Source of the DNA: Acanthosoma haemorrhoidale
Lineage: Eukaryota; Arthropoda; Insecta; Hemiptera; Acanthosomatidae
Assembly (NCBI GenBank): GCA_930367205.1
Contig: OV884013.1
Span: forward strand, 115,959,475-116,023,474
Length of the DNA stretch: 64,000 bases
Reading direction: 5' to 3'
Each line of letters opens with the position of its first letter. Positions within the stretch are counted from its first letter, which is position 1. A program made the position numbers and the translations under genes. The notes under the pieces were generated by a model. The model ran no database searches. It saw only the letters and a list, made by a program, of their open reading frames with translations, and had not been told where the DNA came from. Shown here in pieces: positions 60,684 to 64,000 of this stretch.

Positions 60684-60828
60684 TTATTGATACTGGATAG
60701 TCTGCCAGGTATCCTACAGGATATGTACGAGTATCTAGATAATACAGGAAGCAGACTATAGCCTACAGTTTATCCGATCGCCCCATATATGGAGCCGGCC
60801 TTGGCCGCTGACTCATAAGGACACTCAC

Positions 60829-60866
60829 CTCTTCCTTAGGAGGGGCGCTGCTCTTCACCTGGTTAT
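60829..60866 (-). CDS. 38-nt internal exon of an unidentified minus-strand gene
   Basis: On the minus strand the sequence reads acceptor (ttatgttgcag), 38 nt, then a near-consensus donor (GAG|gtgagtg). Entering in phase 1, so needing one base from the previous exon, it encodes NQVKSSAPPKEE without a stop and ends on a complete codon. That is the phase required by the 118-nt exon at 35305-35422, which has the same donor type and similar acidic/lysine-rich composition. The local base composition is richer in GC than the surrounding sequence. No domain is recognisable; a flexible linker is likely. The previous exon was not found and probably lies beyond the right edge. Confidence 0.62.
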
Positions 60867-61265
60867 CTGCAACATAACAGAAATAGTATGTTAGCTTTAA
60901 TTATACCACAATAATAATTATTATATATAATAAATCGTACATAATAATTTAAAGATATATTACAATTGTGAGGGGAAATAAATTCACTTTTCTAAGTTAG
61001 GAATCAGACCCAAAACACCTACTATGATGAAGCCTCGATATTTAGATTCATACATTACTAAATGCGTAAATTGCGTACTTGTGTGCTTTTTATTTCATTA
61101 CACTATAACTGAAATGTTTTAAATTTATCATGATCTAATATCATACTGTCGTTAATGGGTTAGGTCATATTTTTTCATTTGAAAATGGTAGCGTTTACGC
61201 GTTAATTAAATTTATGTCTTATCTGTAAGTGTACATTTAGGAAAAAATTATTTTTTTATATATAA

Positions 61266-61376
61266 TTTGAAAAAAAAACCCGCGTAAGGATCCAATAATT
61301 TATTTATTTATTGAAAAAAAAAAAATTTCGTTAAAGGAAACGCCCTTATGGCAGTGTTGAGGTAAGGTTTTTTAAT
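61266..61376 (+). repeat. Direct repeat left of mariner-like element C
   Basis: ~110 bp (ccaataatttatttattta, ggaaacgcccttatg) repeated at 61920-62027. Confidence 0.75.
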
Positions 61377-61916
61377 TCCATGACCATTTGGCATAAATGT
61401 GGTTAAATTTCATTGATGAAGCGTTGAATTTCCTCTTTTAATGCACGGGTGGATGTGGGCTTGTTGACATACGCCTTTGACTTCAAATAACACCATAAAA
61501 AGAAATCTGAAGGTGTTAAATCACAGGATCTAGGGGGCCAATTCCGATCACCGAAACGAGAGAGTACACGACCTGCAAATGTCTCATGCAGTATTTAATT
61601 GTTTCATGGGCTGTATGGGATGTGGTACCATCTTGTTGAAACCACATATTGGCCACATCAATATCATCCAATTTCGGCACAAAGAACTGTGTTTACGACG
61701 CCGAATTGATGTTCCTGGACTTTCAACAACACTCTCACGCACTGCTTGGATATTGACATTTGAACGGCTCGTTTTTGGACGACCAGTGTGTTTAGTGCTT
61801 CCAACTGATCCAGTCTCCCTACATTTTTCAATTAATCTCTTCACAGTTGATGAAGTCAAAACACTATGCACAAATGGTGGCAAATTCTAATCTTGGGTAA
61901 ATTCTGGGACACCCTT
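61377..61916 (-). mobile_element. Mariner-like element C (one end only)
   Basis: Same family as elements A and B: right terminus aattctgggacaccc followed by TA (61917-61918). Minus-strand fragments cover the N-terminal region (RPKTSRSNVNIQAVRESVV) and the second-aspartate region. The first-aspartate segment is deleted, and the left ~140 bp including the terminal repeat are lost at the join with the direct repeat. Confidence 0.8.
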
Positions 61917-61919
61917 TAC

Positions 61920-62027
61920 TTTGAAATAAAAACACGCGCAAGAATCCAATAATTTATTTATTTATCGAAAAATAAATTTTCGATGAAGGAAACGCCCTTA
62001 TGCCAGTGTTGAGGTAAAGTTTTCTAA
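61920..62027 (+). repeat. Direct repeat right of mariner-like element C
   Basis: Partner of 61266-61376, starting within 2 bp of the element's TA. Confidence 0.75.
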
Positions 62028-62690
62028 TCAAGTCATTATCTAAGGGATTACCCAGTTGAATAATACAAGGCATATTATCACAGAGCTACTAAACTGTTAT
62101 TAACTATCATAACCTTGTAAATTGATAACATTCATAATACCAGATCCGTGGACCAGTGGTCTAAATATTTCAGTTTTTATATTATGGCATTGACCATAGC
62201 CATTGTCGTCTATAGATTGATTGGGTTTTGAACCAGTGCGCTCATGCAGGAAATGTTGGGGTCTTGGCCCATAAACGGACTAGCTACTGCTACAAGTCAC
62301 AACTTTTGCTGGTTTGTTGACGTTAACAGTCTTATCTCGGCGTCTTATCGCCTGATACCGTCTCTAAGGCAATAGATTGTAGCCTTTCCGTAATGATAGT
62401 TGTAAATAGGAGTTTGTTTAGTCTTTAGAGAACTCGTCTGAGTTAGGCTTGCTATCGCTACGTCATTGAGCTCGGTAGACATTTTTTTGCTAAGTCATTA
62501 TACTAGGTTAAATGTTTTCATTTTGTTCGAGGCTCAAGGACAATACAAATGATGCAGTCTAGATTATACAAATCCATGAATATTTATTGCAGTTTATGCG
62601 TCAAACGTGCTCTCTCTCGCAAGAAACAAATTTTGTACAAGGCGTGATGAGAAAATTTATATCAATCGTTTAAGGCTCCTGATTACATTG
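62028..62690. other. No gene; possible tRNA-like fragment
   Basis: agatccgtggaccagtggtc (62144-62163) resembles a tRNA D-arm/A-box; no clean B box follows. The remainder is unremarkable. Confidence 0.3.
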
Positions 62691-62879
62691 GCCGCGGGTT
62701 CTACTTTCAAACAAAACACACGAGGCTATTGGCCATCCGCCTACTTATCCGTACCTTCTAGGATGATGCTAGTCAAAATATGAAAGCTGTATCCAACTAG
62801 ACTCCCGGAATATACTAAGAATATTTTGAATATTACAACAATTATTGAAAATAGCAAAAATTCAGTCCCCCTTTCGCTA

Positions 62880-63312
62880 GCTAACAGATGCAATATAATA
62901 CGCACGGCATCCAATCGCATTCCAGGTGATTTCCACAGTTTTTTGTTTGTACATTCAAGAAATTTTTTAGACTCCCTACAGTACTTGACAAACCCGGTGT
63001 TTAACACGATAACCTCCGCTCCGTTGCCCCATCGATGGCAGGACGCAGTCGAGGCAGGAACGCTTTAGTCCTAGGTTCTAGTGTTAGGTTTTAGTTTTTA
63101 GTCTACCACATTGTAAACCGAAGGTGAGCCCCATCACCTAGTCTTGTATATATATATTTTGACCTTTTAACTTCAAAAATATATTGTTGTAATTCTACCC
63201 TCCTTCGAATGCATCTGTGTATGCAGCAAGAGGAGAAATTGTAAATATTTGTTCACTGAATTTCGTTCACATATTGTAAAAAATGATAAATAAAGGGGTT
63301 ATGGGGAAAAAA
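62880..63312 (+). mobile_element. LINE-2 3' end with A tail
   Basis: ORF2 end remnant (FLDSLQYLTNPVFNTIT-like reading, frame broken), 3' UTR with aaggtgagccccatcaccta, then gataaataaaggggtt and A9. It is the clearest uninterrupted LINE-2 tail here and the reference for the empty LINE-1 site at 5106/8219. Confidence 0.75.
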
Positions 63313-64000
63313 AAATTGGTAATTATAGCAGTTGTTTAGATGCTGCCTATAGTATAGGTAAGCTATTGCCGTTTACTATCGATTATTCCCCAAACAATCG
63401 AGGGTTACAAGTGCGTAATTTTTGACATTAGACTTCTTTACTTTAACTTGTTGTTAAATCCAAATATATTTTTTTAAAGCAAGTGCATGCCTTTAGGTAA
63501 CTTAAAAAAATATTTATAACAGTTTATACTTAAGCTTATTGAATTCTCAGTGAAATTTTCATGAGACATAAATATACATAAAAATTGAGACACATAAAGT
63601 TATTTAGGGTTACTTTATTAAAACTATAAATTCAATCAATTAGATAAAATAACCTTTTACTTTTATTTAAATATGTTTTATGTAAGGACACAATGGTGTT
63701 TTATTTTTAAATCAACATTGATTTGTTTGATATACCTATTCATCGTATCGTTATATCTATACTTATAAACATGCATAACACAATAATAATTAACTGGATA
63801 TCTGAAAAAAAAAAAGAAGAAGCTTTTCGTTTTATCTGAATGTGGAGTATTAATGTGATTTTTTAAGGTACCGATTTGATTGTAGGATGGACTACGGGTA
63901 AGTCTGTGCTCCATAGCTCTCAACAGTGTTTCCCCACTTATCATGTTCCATTTCCTTTATGAATACAATGGAGGTGATGGAAACCATTTTGAATAGTGAA
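63313..64000. other. No gene recognised
   Basis: AT-rich. A minus-strand open stretch (63678-63944) has no domain; its donor-like ctcaaatcg|gtacct would fit the phase of the 38-nt exon but is too weak to call. Confidence 0.4.

Larger units (their letters stand above)
35423..60828 (-). other. Inferred 25.4-kb intron between the two phase-matched exons
   Basis: If the two exons belong to one gene, this whole interval is intron. It is filled with transposon copies (LTRs, mariners, LINE-1, MITEs) and AT-rich DNA. I found no other minus-strand exon-like stretch in it, but short exons are easily missed by eye, so it may be several introns. Confidence 0.45.

Noticed and set aside
63678..63944. Upstream exon of the minus-strand gene
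   Set aside because: A phase-compatible donor (atcg|gtacct) exists but is weak, no acceptor is clear, and another frame of the same DNA is equally open.

Overview
The window looks like insect (arthropod) nuclear DNA. It is AT-rich and dominated by decayed and recent transposable elements: two or more Jockey-like non-LTR retrotransposon families, mariner/Tc1-type and Tigger/pogo-type DNA transposons, solo LTRs and terminal-inverted-repeat MITEs. It has spliceosomal exons and no bacterial gene organisation. A hemimetabolous insect, for example a hemipteran, would fit, but the sequence alone does not fix the order. Several of the longest open frames begin with GTG or TTG, so their apparent starts are artefacts and I treat them as fragments.

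One complete host gene is visible: an uninterrupted 375-codon type II regulatory subunit of cAMP-dependent protein kinase (16930-18057, +). It keeps the docking domain, the RRxS inhibitor site and both cAMP pockets. A second host gene is seen only as exons on the minus strand: a 38-nt exon (60829-60866) and a 118-nt exon (35305-35422), which agree in reading phase and leave a 25.4-kb intron between them. A third candidate exon (412-576) also fits the phase. If that is right, most of the window is the intronic territory of one large minus-strand gene, and the kinase-subunit gene is nested inside it on the opposite strand.

Layout. 0-3 kb: candidate exon, MITE copy, RT fragment split by a mariner-like element. 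4.8-8.6 kb: three nested LINEs with readable target-site duplications. 9.7-15.1 kb: LINE fragments and a large fold-back. 15.5-16.2 kb: Tigger relic. 16.9-18.1 kb: PKA-RII gene. 20-29 kb: duplicated LINE composite, MITEs, GA microsatellite, mariner-like element. 31-40 kb: solo LTRs, one of them inside a mariner, and the 118-nt exon. 42-43.4 kb: broken cysteine-rich gene of an unrecognised family. 44-58 kb: LINE, LTR, mariner and MITE copies. 59-60.7 kb: second LINE-1 copy with a long open RT frame, then the 38-nt exon. 61-63.3 kb: mariner-like fragment between direct repeats, and a LINE-2 tail.

The most original points are: a six-copy, ~330-bp element with short inverted ends and apparent 3-bp target duplications; the phase-consistent micro-exon gene with the nested intronless PKA-RII gene; the cysteine-rich gene relic split by that same MITE; and several insertions whose order can be read from target duplications and empty sites present in the window.
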